A stretch of DNA of 64,000 bases from Ypsolopha sequella (GCA_934047225.1 OW203986.1:27531221-27595220), one strand, 5' to 3'. Shown: positions 20,149 to 31,980, counted from the stretch's first letter. Numbers and translations: made by a program. Notes: generated from the sequence alone by a model not told the origin.

Positions 20149-23100
20149 ATGAACAAATATCAATGGGTATGTAACACTTTTAGATTTATGTTAATAAAAA
20201 CAACGCTGCGTTCCTAACCGCCTGAGTTAATGTAAAATATAACTGCCCGCAACCACCCGAGTTTCTTTAGTCTGAGACCCGAGAGAAAACGTCCAGTACA
20301 TAAACCTTGTCAGAAATGTAAAATTCCACTTTGACAGTTAAAATTTTACATTTACCCAACAATTTTGAAATCGTTGCATAATTGCATTTACCTAGGCGTT
20401 TAGGACTTGAGTTTAGTTTACCTAGGCTAGGTAAACCTATGTTACCTGTGTTTTATTTTATTTATGGCTGCGTTCCTTTTTGGTCGCATCGCGCACCAAT
20501 AAATAACCAAGGAAATTATAATTACTACGTACAACTTGAAGGTCCATCGCGAAAGAAAACATGGTTCCCCGGAGACTTAATTTTTAGGGTTCCATGCCTG
20601 AAGGGTGCCAAACGGTATCCTGTTACTAAGTCTCCGCTGTCTGTCTGTCCGTCTGTCACAGGGGTCTACATCTTCAGCCGTTATAGGTAGCCAGTTGAAA
20701 TTTTCACAGAAAACATTTTACTATCACGGCAAATTATAAAATTTAAAAATAATTTAAACCCAAAGGGGGACGAAACCAAAAACCTTGAAAAGGTAGCATT
20801 TTTTAACGTTATCGTGTTAATGTTTATATGTATGAATGTTTGTCCGACGACAACTCTAGTATCGTTGATCGGAACATCATGAAATTTGATAGGCGAGTAA
20901 TAAGACAAAAAGAATTTTTGGATATGGCCCAAATCGGTCAAGATCGAATCGCGAGTTCACAGTTCGGTGTGAGCTAGGTACAAGTATGTAACTAACGTGA
21001 ACTCACTCTGAGCCGTGGCTATTACGACAACCGAAATATCGCGCGGCTCGAAAAACCATGTTTTTAATAAATAACTCCGTGTTTTTATAAGTAAAACAAA
21101 AACACGATTTGTTCAAACCAGCTATCGATGCTTGAGAGAAATTCAATACGACACCAGTGTAGGGACACTGTCATTTTTGAACGGTCGGTGCAGGGCCGCG
21201 TTCATAAATTAGGGGTGGCGATACGGTTTCTAATGCCATCTCTTTTGCACTTGTTGAAAATTGTATACGCTATCCTGCTGTCAGTGTTGGAACCTGACAA
21301 AGTGTTAATTTATGAACGGCTATCTGAGACGCGAGTTGATTTTTGAACGGGTTAGTGTTGCGAACTGGGTAAGAAACCCAACTCGATGTGAGTCAATGTG
21401 AGTTTATAACTATCTGAACCACGTTCATTAATTAACACTTTCGTTAGGTTCCAACACTGACAGCAGGATAGCGTATACAATTTTGTAACGCGTGTGACAG
21501 AGATGGCAACAGAACCCGTGTAGCGACCCCTAGTTTATGAACGCGCCCCTGCATGACTGTATATGATGCCTCGCTTCCTCGTATCGGTTTCTCTTTTTGT
21601 CGGTTGTCGAAGACGTAACGAACTAGCCACAAACGGTTGCTTCGCAATAACTATAAAACGCATAGATATCATAATACTATTGTTTATATACATGTATCAG
21701 TGATAAAATTATTCTAGCAAGCAAAATATTTTTTTTTCTAAATTGGCAGCACTTTCGCAGATGAAGTTGTGGAAGCCGGAAACTGCAGGTGATAGTACTC
21801 GGCCATCGAGCAACTTTTACTATGGAGACAAACTACGAATCGCGAAAAAAAAAATCATCTGTTCCCTAGAAAAGTTATATAGCTACCCAACCAAAATGTA
21901 TGAAACAACTGCTTTTTTTCCCGATTTCTTAATTTTATTTCACGAAAAATTGTTTGTATGTATCTACTATCGCCAGTTTGCGGCTTCCGCAACTTCATCT
22001 TAACACTCTGTATATTTGGTATTTTAGTCTTCGTTTTGTTTTAGAAAGGAAACAAAGCCCGAGTGACCGCAGCGCAACAAGATGTTCTTTGTTCTTTTTT
22101 TGAAGAAAATCCTGAGGTGATTCGAGGCTATAAAAAGAAACCAAACTGTATCGAAGCTGTTCAGTTAAAGTGGAAGAAGATAACTCCCACCCTGAATACA
22201 CTTGGACCACCTCGGCATCATAAAGCTTGGGCGAAGGTACAATTATCTGCTAAATAACTAACTTATTCAAAGGCCCGGCCACGGCCAGCCGTGACAAACG
22301 AATATTGTTAAACACAACTATGCTCTGTTTCCCCTTATTACCTAAATTTGAATAGGAGGCATACTATGATTCACAAAGCTAAATGAACATTTTATTTTAT
22401 TCATATTAGTGTCGATTCGGTATAACACGATTTAACTTATTTGACAAGACTTAATTTCAGTGTTCTGTCTTTTTCTTTCTGTATCGAAAAGACAGACAGG
22501 ATGCTTAAAATAAGGTTTGTCCTGTCAAATAAGTTGTGTTACACCAAATCGACACCATTGACAGTTTATTATTTTAAAATAATAAAAAGAAAAAAATAAA
22601 TATAGAAGAGGACGAACTTAAGACATGGTATTGATCTAACTAAATTAACTTCGCCCGATAGAAAAAAATAGCAAAGCTCTAAGAAAATCTTAAAATAAGT
22701 ATTTAGAAAGCTATAAATCTCAAAATTCGTGAGAATTTTCTATTTACATTACTTTAGACATTTATGGAAGGATTTTTAGTAAGATGTCCTAATGTAGCCG
22801 CGAGTTCAAAATAAATAAAGTTTTGCTTGCGCGGCCGTTGATAAGAGCAGAATAGACAATTCAAAAACAAAAGCGTTATAGATCAGGATGGAAGTATAGC
22901 TTGATACTGGACTTTAACTAATAGTACATACTTAACCGACTTATTTATTTGCAAGAACGTTTAATAGGTCCGATTACCTAAAAAATACCTGATCTAAGCT
23001 AATTTTTACAGTATCTTTCCGATCTAAAAGCAAAACTAAAGAGAAAACGCATAAAATGGAGGCAGAAAAGTGACGGCACTGGACCATTGATATGCAATGC

Positions 23101-26100
23101 TGATGATTTTAATGAAATCGGGCTACGGATGCTACAAGTTCTAAGAGAAGATGCATTTGAGTCACTGGATTTACAGGTATATTCTTTATATTTTTTTGTT
23201 ACATTAAATGTACATTTATATAAAAACATAATACAGGACATTTAAAAACATTAAATATTGTGAAAAAGAAGGTGATAAAAAGCATACAGTACTCCCAAAC
23301 ATATAATACGCATACAAATCTTCGCCACTGTCCGGCAAAGTTCGTATTTACTTACACTTTCTACACAATCAATAAGGTCACGTGGTACGTCTGGTCGCTC
23401 GGCTACTTCGATCAAAAAGCTCGGCTATAGATTTCTACGCGCATTACCCTCTGCTTCAGACCTTGCCTTTGCTATACTAACACCCGGTTTCTTGGGCGCT
23501 GTTCAAAGTTGTGATTTATTGACAAAGCATTTAATTTGACCAAGCAATCAAATCAAATCGGGTTTCCTGAGGGCAGATTAGCCAAAAATTTAGTAATCAG
23601 TCGATCATTTTAACTTAACCATACGAACTGTCAAACACTTTTTTCTTGCATGGCTAGCATGCCAGTTTACACTATTTGCCGGCTATATTCCAGAGCCGTC
23701 AAATATTAAAAAAAAAAACAAGACATTTCAATGACAGGACTAATGTCAGTTCAAGTTGAAGTTTTGATTTTGCGCCAAAATTAAAAGCTTTTTTGAAAAG
23801 TTTTTGAGTTGGTCTAATTTAAAATGAATAATAAAGCAACCCGAGGTAAAAACTTCACAGAACGTGAAAAATCGATGCTTCTGAGCATTGTAGAAAAGTA
23901 AGTACCGTACCGTATCCTAAGTGAATAGTCACACACTGCCTGAACGTTCAATGAAAAATACCCTTTTCTATTTCGGTATAGTTCAGCTCGTGGACCGCCT
24001 GGAGACTGTATTTTAATATGGGTACAATCCACAGCACCGACAACATTGGGAAAACCACCAATGTGGTAAAACCCTGACTTCACTCCATTTATTTCTTCTA
24101 CGGTTTGCGGCATTTTTATGAAGTCTGGTCTCAGCTGGGCAATGGCAGAGGACACTTTCTTTATAATTCGACAGGCAGTCGTCTTGTGGATCCTTATATT
24201 GTCCGCCACAGTTATCTGGAAGGCCCCAGTTGCATAGAAGCTAATTGTAAGCAGAATTTGCTCCACAACGCTGATAGCATTGCGCCTGATTGTATAGGGC
24301 ATAATCTGAGTCCCAATCAGGCCCACAATCATCACAATCACTGCTTTCGGGACCCGGAACCGAGTTCGAAACTCCTCTTCATTAAACTCTTCCATAGGGT
24401 TCATTCTCCTCCTTGAGCGTCTAGTTCTAGCAGCTGCGCGTCGTTGGGGCACTTCACCATCACTAGATGAGAGTTCCGAAAGCGAAGACATGAAGACTAT
24501 CACAAAATATCACCCGTTTTCAAGCCAACAAATTAAGTTAATTCGTCGATCTCCTACGATTTGTTAACAAGGCGATTTGACATTTCAAAATTGATTTTGA
24601 ACAGTGATTAGTGCCTAATCATTCCCCAAGAAACCCAAATACAGATTGACATGTCGTTTGACTTTTCATTTGTTAACTGATTTGATCTGTTGGTCAACTG
24701 AATTGATTGGCGCTCAGGAAACCCAAATCATGCTTAATCGTAGTTTAATTTGATCGCAGCGATTAATAAATCTAACCAGCCCCCAAGAAACCGGGTGTAA
24801 GGGTTTTTGCTTAAATATGCTGAGTCAACTACTTAATTAATCAATGTTAAACTCACGGACATCTTTTTTGGACCTTTATCTTTTCACTCGATAGATTTTA
24901 TTTTTAAAGATTATGCCTTTTTAAGTTGAAATACGTTTTATGTCTAAGTGGCTTAAGTTTAATGTCTGAAATTACTGTTATATTACGAAAACATGGTTTA
25001 TTTTCCGTTGTCAAGACAAAAATTTCCTACAACAAAAACTTTTTCGCAAAATCCAGAAAAACCTCGAAAATTCACTGATAATGCGTGCTAGACTAAGACT
25101 AAAGTAGTCACAATGTAATAGGTCCGTTTTAACTATGTCAACCGATTCTCACGAGAAATCGATTCAAAATATTATGAGTTTGTTATCGTTTGAAATATTT
25201 TCAAGTTTATTGGTTTTAATTTCCAGAATAAACATAATTGCCAAAGTCAACGTGAAAGAAAATATAAACAGTTCAAAAGTAAAGCCTAAAGTCACAAGAA
25301 AAAAACACTAAAAACAAACGGGAGCACAACGACTTCCAATATGGTGATAGAAAGATATTTCGGGTGCTAAAACCAGCTTTTAATTTTTTTTCTCTACGAA
25401 AAGAATCTGAAATGGAAATTCTTACGTGCCAGTAATATTTTGTAATGTTGTACTTCACTGACCTCAAATTAGATAGAGGTCTGAGCGTTGATAGATATAA
25501 AATACTGGCCAGTAAGAAAAATATGTAGGCTTCAAGATGAAAAAATTGCTCCATGCCTTATAAAAAAAAAATACTGCCATATTTCTTACCAGCCAATCTG
25601 TCTATTGATAGGATGATTTATGGAAAACTGCCTATAAACCAATTTATTAATAAAAAAAAATGGGACTTTAATGCATGTTTTTTATATATATATTTTTTGT
25701 TTTATAAACTATAAGTTTAAAAGCTAAGTGGTATGTAACATTATTTAGCACAATTATTATATTATATTTTTCGGTATACGCGACACCGTTACAAATACAT
25801 GCAAATGTTCAAATCTAAAAAGTTTATATTTGTGTACTGGTCTCATAAAAGCTAATTACAGATCATTACAATTATTTTATTAATATTAAAACAAGTTAAT
25901 TATTTTCACGTGGAATCGAATTGAGTCCCTGAAATTAGGCGATTATCTGGTTACAACACTATTATTAAGAAAAAATTGACTGAGAATGTAACTGTTTTTG
26001 AGACATTGTGTAGTAATTCAAAATTGCATTTTATTTTGGAATATGCGTGAAAATAGTACTTGAAATATGTTCCGTGATAATTAAAAAACGTTTATTTATT

Positions 26101-29100
26101 TTCTTTAAACCCAATAAGTTAATAATTATTTGTTAACCGTTTCATTTATTACATGTAAAGTTATATTCTATGGTCGTTCTTATCTGTCAAAACGGGCCTC
26201 TTATTTTGTGACAACTGTAAGATCTAGACTTTCTGACAATATAATAAAGTTCAAAATCACTCAAAAGTGCAATTTTTTTCTACGGCAATATTGCGTCGAA
26301 TTCAACAAACAGCTTAAATCATGGATTTAGTATACACATAAAATCTATGGTTCAAATATAAATCTGTGCAGAGATAATAAACCGGAGGTGGACGCATCCC
26401 CGGGCCGGTTGAGGTCGATTGAGCCGTAAAATTTGAAAAATTCTGTCCGCACAATAACATTGCGTTTAGTTTTTTATCAACGGTTGGTTGTAGATTAAAA
26501 CATTTTTCTGTTTTTTTATCACCTGTGCCTCCGTTAAAAACCGCTTTAGGTAAAGCAAAAACATCAGGTCGTGTAATATAACACACGAAATTTGCCCTAA
26601 AGTACTAATGTTAGATTGCATGGGATAGACTTCTGTATAGGGAAAAATATCGTATTTTGTATTAAAGATAATAAACTGATAACTTACCTGATAAATAAAA
26701 CAACATTTAATCAAAGATAAGTATATATACATAGTGGTGGCTAGGGCCTAACCGTGGGACTAGAAGACGAAAACTCAACAACCATCCCCTTTATCCTGAT
26801 TTGCCTTCAAGGCAGCATTACCGGACATTTCTTCCCATTTTTCGTGAAATTGTTATGTATAATTATTTAAGACCTATAATTATTACTTATGTAAGGACAA
26901 TATTTTTGATGGTCGTAGATAAAGTATTATGTGCAACTAAACATAATTAGACTTGTAGGTCAGATTTATGTAACTATGACAGAAATAAATTTCTATGTTT
27001 GAACACTTGGCGATTTATCCATCGCAAGGAGATATAAATTAACATTATATAATTGCAGTATAGAAACGCAGAAAGAAAAGTAAATCTGGATGTGAGTAGC
27101 TCTGAACCGATAATTCCCGAAACTTTTTACACAGAGTAGTATTTATTTTTCTGTTTATTTTCTTTTATATTTTCTCGCATTTTGGCGGAGAGAGCTTTTG
27201 AAAAAAAAATCGAATAAATACTCTGCTTGCTATATTTTTATAGGTTTTTGATATTAAAGTCAAAAAGAGCTCAGCTTTATAAGTAAAAAGAAAAGAAAGA
27301 AAATTAAAAGAAAAATCATAAAATGAAATTCTTTTAGCAAATTAAATTTGTTTTTTTTTTATTATTATTTGTATACGCCCTTTCAATCAAAAAATATTTT
27401 TAATATATTTTTTTTATATATTGTTTTGGTGTTCTTCTATCACTGTTTTCAATTTCATAAAAAAATAAAATCTCATGCATTTAAGGGTTAAGGGTTCTGT
27501 CTTTTTCTTTTTGTATCGAAAATACAAAGACAGGCCGCTTAAAATAAGGTTAGTCGTGTCAAATAAGTTTGAGTCGTGTTATACTGAATCGACACCAATA
27601 AAGAGTTTCTAGTTGTTGGATTGCTTCCATACAAATAAAATTTAAAAAACTCCATAAACAGTAAAAAAAAACAGTAGATCTAAATACCGAAACCGAAAAC
27701 AGGAATACTTAGGATTGAATAAACTGTAGGATTGGCAACACAGTCTCTGGCAATGAGCGGTTTTCCAGACTGAACTTGATCAAGCTTTCATAAGTAAACA
27801 CAGATGGCGTTACCCTGCTTTCAAGTGTCAAAAAGCAAAGATTATTTTATAATCTGTGGGAAGCAAGATAAAAATTGTCAATTCAATTGTTAAATCCAAC
27901 AATGTTGTTTTCTATCTATATTACTTACGTTAATAGCTTGGTATTTCATTCAACTTTCAACATGGTCAGCCCATGCGTTGTAGCTAATTGTAAAAATATA
28001 GGAATACACAGTTTAACTAATTACGGAAAGAACAATGGATCTTAGCAATAATAAATTTGAGGCATGGATTGACCATAAAAAAGAAAAAAGCAAAGAAGAA
28101 GTGTCAAAATCAAAAGAATCCAGTGTTGCCAGGAAGACTTTTTTGACACTTTTAGTACAGGCTGCGCCATCTATTGTGTCGTTCGGTACTACTTTTTCTT
28201 TTTTAATTTGCCTTTGAAAACCCCTCATTCGCGTAGCTTAATTAAAAAAAGTTTTTTTTATATATTTTTTTTTAGAGAATTTACGCGCTTTTAGATCATA
28301 GTTTTCAATATTATGGTATTTAAATTAGTCATCATTTATTTATGATTTTTTAAAGAATTTCCGGATGTTACGTCACATGACTCCTTTTAGGCCTGATACT
28401 GAATGCGGACTTTTGCCTTGCTTGTAAAAAAAAAATCTGTCATCCACAGAGTACTATATTGCTACATCTGTCAAACAACAACGAAACTATGTTGAGTGTT
28501 ACCAACGTCTGCAAAAAAAACCCTAAACTGTACAAGAGGTGCCTATTAATCACGTGACGTATATTTGGCTGAAATTTAACGAAACGAAAATTTTTAAATT
28601 TAAATTTTTAAATTTGACTTCGTGAAAGTGGCACTGGATGACAGCGCTCTCCTAAATAACGTCACGTGATATATGAACGCCCCCATAGCAAATGGCTACA
28701 CGCACGATGGAACAGGCTAAGAAGAAGACACGGAGTGAAAACAGATTAAATGAGGGGACAGAGCTATGCGAGCAAACGAGATACAGTATAGATTGTCTCG
28801 GTGACTATTAAAAGTTCTATCTCAGTTTTATCGCATTTCGTGCACAAAGCACATTATATTTAGTATCTCTCATGTATGATTGTCAATCCATCACAGAAAT
28901 TGTTGTCATCAAAAATTATATTTATTTTAATAATGCATTACTTCATAACAAATAAAATTAACCGATCAATCTGGGATTTCGTAACAAGACAGCAACACTT
29001 ACTGCGTTCAGTTATATTTATACTGTGACCCAGACATGGACTTCATGTTCTGTTCTGTGACTCTGACAGTAATATTTTTTAACTTGATGGCAAGCGACAC

Positions 29101-31980
29101 ATTTCTATACAGCCTTCAGTCAAGTGACGTCACATGAAGGTCAAATGAAAGTTGCAAGCTTTTTCGTAAAAATATTCATCATCATGAGGTTTTTCAGAAC
29201 AGAAGTTCTAAAATACGGCTTATTAAACCTAAATCTCGAAATGGTTTTCGAATTAACACACCTTAAAATATTTTAATCTATGCGAATTCTGCTGCGGACA
29301 GAGAATATAAAGTATTGCCAGCGATCTGAGGTACTCTCAACCATAGAGAAAATTAACTCTCAACGAGCACCTTGGACCGCCAGCGATTCTGACGATCGGT
29401 ACAAAATGCACAACTTAACTTTGTCTTTCTTGTTAAAAAGTTAAAAGTGAAAAAGATATTGGTTTATGGCAATTCACGCCAATAGTTCAGTATATTTTTA
29501 TTTTTATTTTTTGCATTTCTTCTACATTAACAACACATTTTTATATAAATAACAGACATTGTGTAAAGGCGGCACTTATTGCTAATAGCAATATCTCCCA
29601 GGCAATCTTTGGGTCCAATGAAAATTAAACTTTGTTTTTAGTAGGGGTAATGTTAATGCTAACAAAGTAAGCAGGGTGCTAAATTTAACTAAAATGTAAA
29701 TATAAGTTTAGGTTTATAAATCAACAGTTTGAAATTTAATGCACAATTAGCCATGATTTTGTCGAAAAAAACTTTACAGCATTTTAAGCTTGTTTGAATG
29801 GCTAATTGTGCATTAAATTCCAAATTGTTAATTTATAAAACTTATACTGAACCCTTGGTGTGAATTGCCATAGACCTATATATATCTTATCGACCAATAA
29901 TATATTTTTCAATTTTAACTTCATAACGAGAAAAACAAAGTTAAGTCGTGCATTTTGAGCCGAACGACTGACGTTTAACCTTAAAGGAAAGCTACGAGTG
30001 TCCTGTATACTTTTTTTAAAAACAGAAAATGGCCAAATTTATAGCTGAAAAACGGGAAATCCTGTAAAATACAGGAAAGTTGGCCACCCTACATACCTCT
30101 GTCATCTGGACCATATCTGGACCTGTTTTATGAAACAAATAACATTAATATGGCAATCATATGGCAATGTCATTCAGTCTTCTACAGGTAAATTTATTTT
30201 AACATTTTTGTTCCATTTTAACTTTAAAAATGTCGAATTTCACGTCTAAAATCAACGTAAACTGCCTCACGGGTATGCCGCTAATATTATTACTGGTAGG
30301 TTTGTATTTGCTTGATACTTACTATGGTAATGTTGAATCAACGGTACAATATGGACTTTTGTTGTGGATAACCTTGGTGAATATTGATAAACAGTTCAAA
30401 TCTTCAATATTTAACTTTGTTATAAAATAGGAACAATAAAGTAATATATCTGTCAGTGGAACAATTTTTCTTTTTTTACTTATTTTATTTTTATTGTATG
30501 ATATAAACATACAGGTAGTTTGTTACTTCTTTGACCTTCTTAATTTGTTTTAATCGACATTTATAACATTGGTCAACCAATGTAGGTAGGTACTAATAAA
30601 ACCACTTCTGATGTTGTAAAATACCTTATTGCAGTATAGTAGATAATAGTATTGGGACACCAGTGCTTGTTTACGAAACGAACGAAGTTTCATAATAGAC
30701 TCGCACGAGTGTCCCAATGTCTAGTTATGTCCAGTTGCACACAATACTTTATTTACGACCATCAAAAATAATTGCACGAAAAATGAGAAAAAGAACACTT
30801 GTCATGATACTGTCGAGATACTCATCATACCTGAGCCTACTTATGGAATTAATATGTAGATGCCTGAGACCAATCAGAAGCGAGAATAGTAAAGAGGGCT
30901 TGGCTTAAGAAATTATATCAGACCGTTCGTTATCGCTTGTGATTGGTTCTCTAGCGGTGTTATAATAAAATTGGTCAATCACAGCGCATAATTGCGGTGA
31001 TCAAACAATGTAGGTACTTATAAAAAAACTTTCGATGTTGTAATTACCTTATTTTAGTATTTTATGGCAGTAGATAAAATAATGGAATTGCTCGCTCAAA
31101 TGGGCAGATCTGATTATGTGAAACTCTACATTGTATGTAAACAAATTCTAGTCTTAAGAACTTACATTCAATAATTATTGTTTTTTTTTTTTTTTTTTTT
31201 TTTTTTAAATAAATTGAACTTTTAATTGTGAAAACCTTAAATATTATAATACAACTTAAAAATTTTAAACTTAAAAATAACTAAAACTACTATAACATTA
31301 AAATGCCTAAAAAATAAATCTAATTAAGAAAAATGTACAATAATAATAATAATAGTACCCAACTTACCTGACATTTTATTCATAAACTGAAAATTTGGTC
31401 TAAATCGCTGCCCTGCGGGAGGGTCCCCAAGATACTGGCGACATTACCTCGTTGTATTGCCAGGCTTAGCCTTTGGCCGAGGTACGCGCCAGCCCTAATA
31501 ATTATATGCATCCATTGTTATTTATATATTTCAACATGTTTTTGGTTAAAGGGAGAGGAAGGAGAACAAAACCAAACCTACTGCGATGATATTAACAGAG
31601 ATGATTGTGAAAACGAAACAATTGTTACTCCTACAAAGCGCAAGAAATCTAAGCATACAGAAACTGTTCGTGATTTTTCAGAAACAACATCAACTTCGAT
31701 GAACAATGTTGTTGATCAAAGAACATCAACACAGCAAGAATGTGAACAAAAATCACAAGCACCTTACGTCTGTATCAATAAATGTGACGAAGATGATGAA
31801 TTCGATTCCTTTGGTCGTAATATTGCGCAGCAGTTGCGTTGTCTTCCTTTAGCCGACGCATTGGAAACTCAAGAGATGCTACTTTGCATATTACGAGAAC
31901 AGAGAGTGAAAGCACTGGATGAATGTCCGGATGAGTCGGAAAATAATGATGATCCATTGGAAGATACTGAGAATTCTTGA
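20149..31980 (+). CDS. Zeste/SANT-domain DNA-binding protein
   Basis: Proposed phase-0 exons: 20149-20166 (MNKYQW), 22045-22236, 23012-23176, microexon 27059-27091, and 31552-31980 (stop TGA). Together they give about 278 residues. Exons 2-3 encode an insect zeste-like Myb/SANT domain: RVTAAQQDVLCSFFEENPEV, KWKKITPTLNTLGPP, YLSDLKAKLKRKRIKWR, then GLRMLQVLREDAF. The last exon has an acidic, Lys-rich linker (TPTKRKKSK) and a C-terminal DSFGRNIAQQLRCLPL / ETQEMLLCILREQRVKAL segment like the BESS-type self-association tails of such factors. It probably binds DNA in the nucleus. Exons 2, 3 and the last are well supported. Exon 1 fits phase and gives the only start, and the 33-bp microexon fits phase but is less sure. 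AATAAA follows at 31998. The introns hold many transposons. Confidence 0.72.
20585..20720 (+). repeat. Dispersed moth-type repeat, copy 2
   Basis: AGGGTTCCATGCCTGAAGGG, CTAAGTCTCCGCTGTCTGTC, then TTGAAATTTTCACAGA. It is the same family as 3790-4078 but in the + orientation and more diverged. Confidence 0.65.
21188..21552. mobile_element. Foldback/MITE with GCAGGG ends
   Basis: The left arm (GCAGGGCCGCGTTCATAAA, CTATCCTGCTGTCAGTGTTG) and right arm (CAACACTGACAGCAGGATAG, TTTATGAACGCGCCCCTGC) pair over about 135 bp each around a loop of about 95 bp. No coding capacity. It lies in intron 1 of the SANT gene. Confidence 0.8.
21757..22003. mobile_element. Hairpin-ended repeat, family with 58.9 kb
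   Basis: Inverted ends GCAGATGAAGTTGTGGAAGC and the complement GCTTCCGCAACTTCATCTT. The core (CAACTTTTACTATGGAG, an A-run, then ATGTATGAAACA) is shared with 58865-59127. The right end is about 40 bp before the acceptor of SANT exon 2. Confidence 0.7.
22407..22557. mobile_element. MITE with GTGTCGATT ends
   Basis: Ends TAGTGTCGATTCGGTATAAC and the complement GTTACACCAAATCGACACCA. The centre CTGTCTTTTTCTTTCTGTAT is shared with a truncated copy at 27488-27597. Located in intron 2 of the SANT gene. Confidence 0.75.
23279..23410. repeat. Dispersed repeat, copy A
   Basis: TACTCCCAAACATATAATAC, CAAATCTTCGCCACTG and CAATAAGGTCACGTGGTACG recur as the complement at about 39738-39880. Non-coding. Confidence 0.65.
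23814..24503 (-). pseudogene. PIF/Harbinger transposase, C-terminally truncated
   Basis: The 229-codon frame has an acidic/basic N-terminus, RFRVPKAVIVMIVGLIG, a helix-turn-helix-like stretch (IRIHKTTACRIIKKVSSAIA) and the start of the nuclease domain (VVGAVDCTHIKI, first catalytic Asp; RNRKGYFSLNVQAVCD). At about residue 195 true homology ends (CDYSLRIR) and the frame runs antisense through the Myb exon. The second Asp and the Glu of the triad are missing, so it cannot be catalytic alone. Confidence 0.88.
23824..23897 (+). pseudogene. Harbinger Myb/SANT-like ORF, first exon only
   Basis: The ATG-started stretch encodes KNFTEREKSMLLSIVEK, the start of a Myb/SANT-like domain, and is followed by a textbook donor GTAAGT at 23898. 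PIF/Harbinger elements usually carry such a Myb-like second gene that helps the transposase bind DNA. Here the following exons are deleted. Confidence 0.6.
24800..26310. other. AT-rich intron DNA
   Basis: Intron 3 of the SANT gene. Homopolymer runs and AT-rich sequence. I see no coding block with matching splice sites and no clear repeat pair. Confidence 0.5.
26314..26586 (-). other. Unassigned 90-codon frame
   Basis: The frame contains PDVFALPKAVFNGGTGDK and a Cys/Pro-containing tail. I recognise no family. It is antisense within the SANT intron and could be a transposon relic or chance. Confidence 0.2.
26885..26950. repeat. Short dispersed repeat
   Basis: ATTTTTGATGGTCGTAGATA and AAGTATTATGTGCAACTAAA recur as the complement at 30721-30775. 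Non-coding. Confidence 0.6.
27488..27597. mobile_element. Truncated copy of the GTGTCGATT MITE
   Basis: It shares TTCTGTCTTTTTCTTT, GCTTAAAATAAGGTTAGTC and the end AATCGACACC with 22407-22557. The left arm is missing. Confidence 0.75.
27962..28228 (+). pseudogene. Possible THAP-like fragment plus short open frame
   Basis: The ATG at 27962 gives MVSPCVVANCKN, which resembles the first Cys pair of a THAP zinc finger, but the frame stops at 28045 before the second metal pair. An overlapping frame at 28035-28217 encodes a Lys/Ser-rich peptide with a hydrophobic end. Neither is supported as a gene. Confidence 0.25.
28535..28684. mobile_element. MITE with TCACGTGA-type ends
   Basis: The left end GGTGCCTATTAATCACGTGA and right end TCACGTGATATATGAACGCC are inverted. 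The centre is AAATTTAAATTT-rich. It is related to the larger element at 60354-60708. Confidence 0.7.
29395..29965. mobile_element. Foldback element, about 570 bp
   Basis: Nested inverted segments: AACTTAACTTTGTCTTTCTT with AACAAAGTTAAG; TTATGGCAATTCACGCCAA with TTGGTGTGAATTGCCATA; and a core GCACAATTAGCCAT with its complement. Non-coding, in the last intron of the SANT gene. Confidence 0.75.
30230..30430 (+). other. Unassigned short open frame
   Basis: The ATG frame encodes MSNFTSKINVN and a hydrophobic stretch LILLLVGLYLLD. A GTAGGT donor-like site occurs at about 30296. No family is recognised and no downstream exon was found. Confidence 0.2.
30653..30720. repeat. Short hairpin with ATTGGGACAC ends
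   Basis: ATTGGGACACCAGTGC and GCACGAGTGTCCCAAT are inverted at the two ends of a 68-bp segment. Confidence 0.65.
30721..31090. repeat. Dispersed repeat block, copy B
   Basis: It contains the complement of 26885-26950 followed by a direct copy of 4630-4895 (GAGACCAATCAGAAGCGAG, TTATCGCTTGTGATTGGTTC, CTAGCGGTGTTATAATAAA). A related terminal module also occurs at 30578-30650. Joined ends suggest one larger non-autonomous element. Confidence 0.6.
31179..31496 (-). mobile_element. 5'-truncated LINE insertion with 9-bp TSD
   Basis: A run of about 26 T at 31181-31206 is the poly(A) tail of a - strand LINE. AATAATTAT flanks both sides (31170-31178 and 31497-31505), a candidate target duplication. 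The last codons of ORF2 (QRLSLAIQRGNVASILGTL) and the stop at 31380-31382 remain. It lies 46 bp upstream of the acceptor of the last SANT exon. Confidence 0.8.

Larger units (their letters stand above)
23481..24797. mobile_element. PIF/Harbinger deletion derivative with TAA TSD
   Basis: Terminal repeats CACCCGGTTTCTTGGG (23481) and complement CCCAAGAAACCGGGTG (to 24797) are flanked by TAA on both sides (23478-23480 and 24798-24800). This is the expected TWA target signature. Inside are a truncated transposase (- strand) and the first exon of a Myb/SANT-like gene (+ strand). The element sits in intron 3 of the host SANT gene. Confidence 0.92.
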
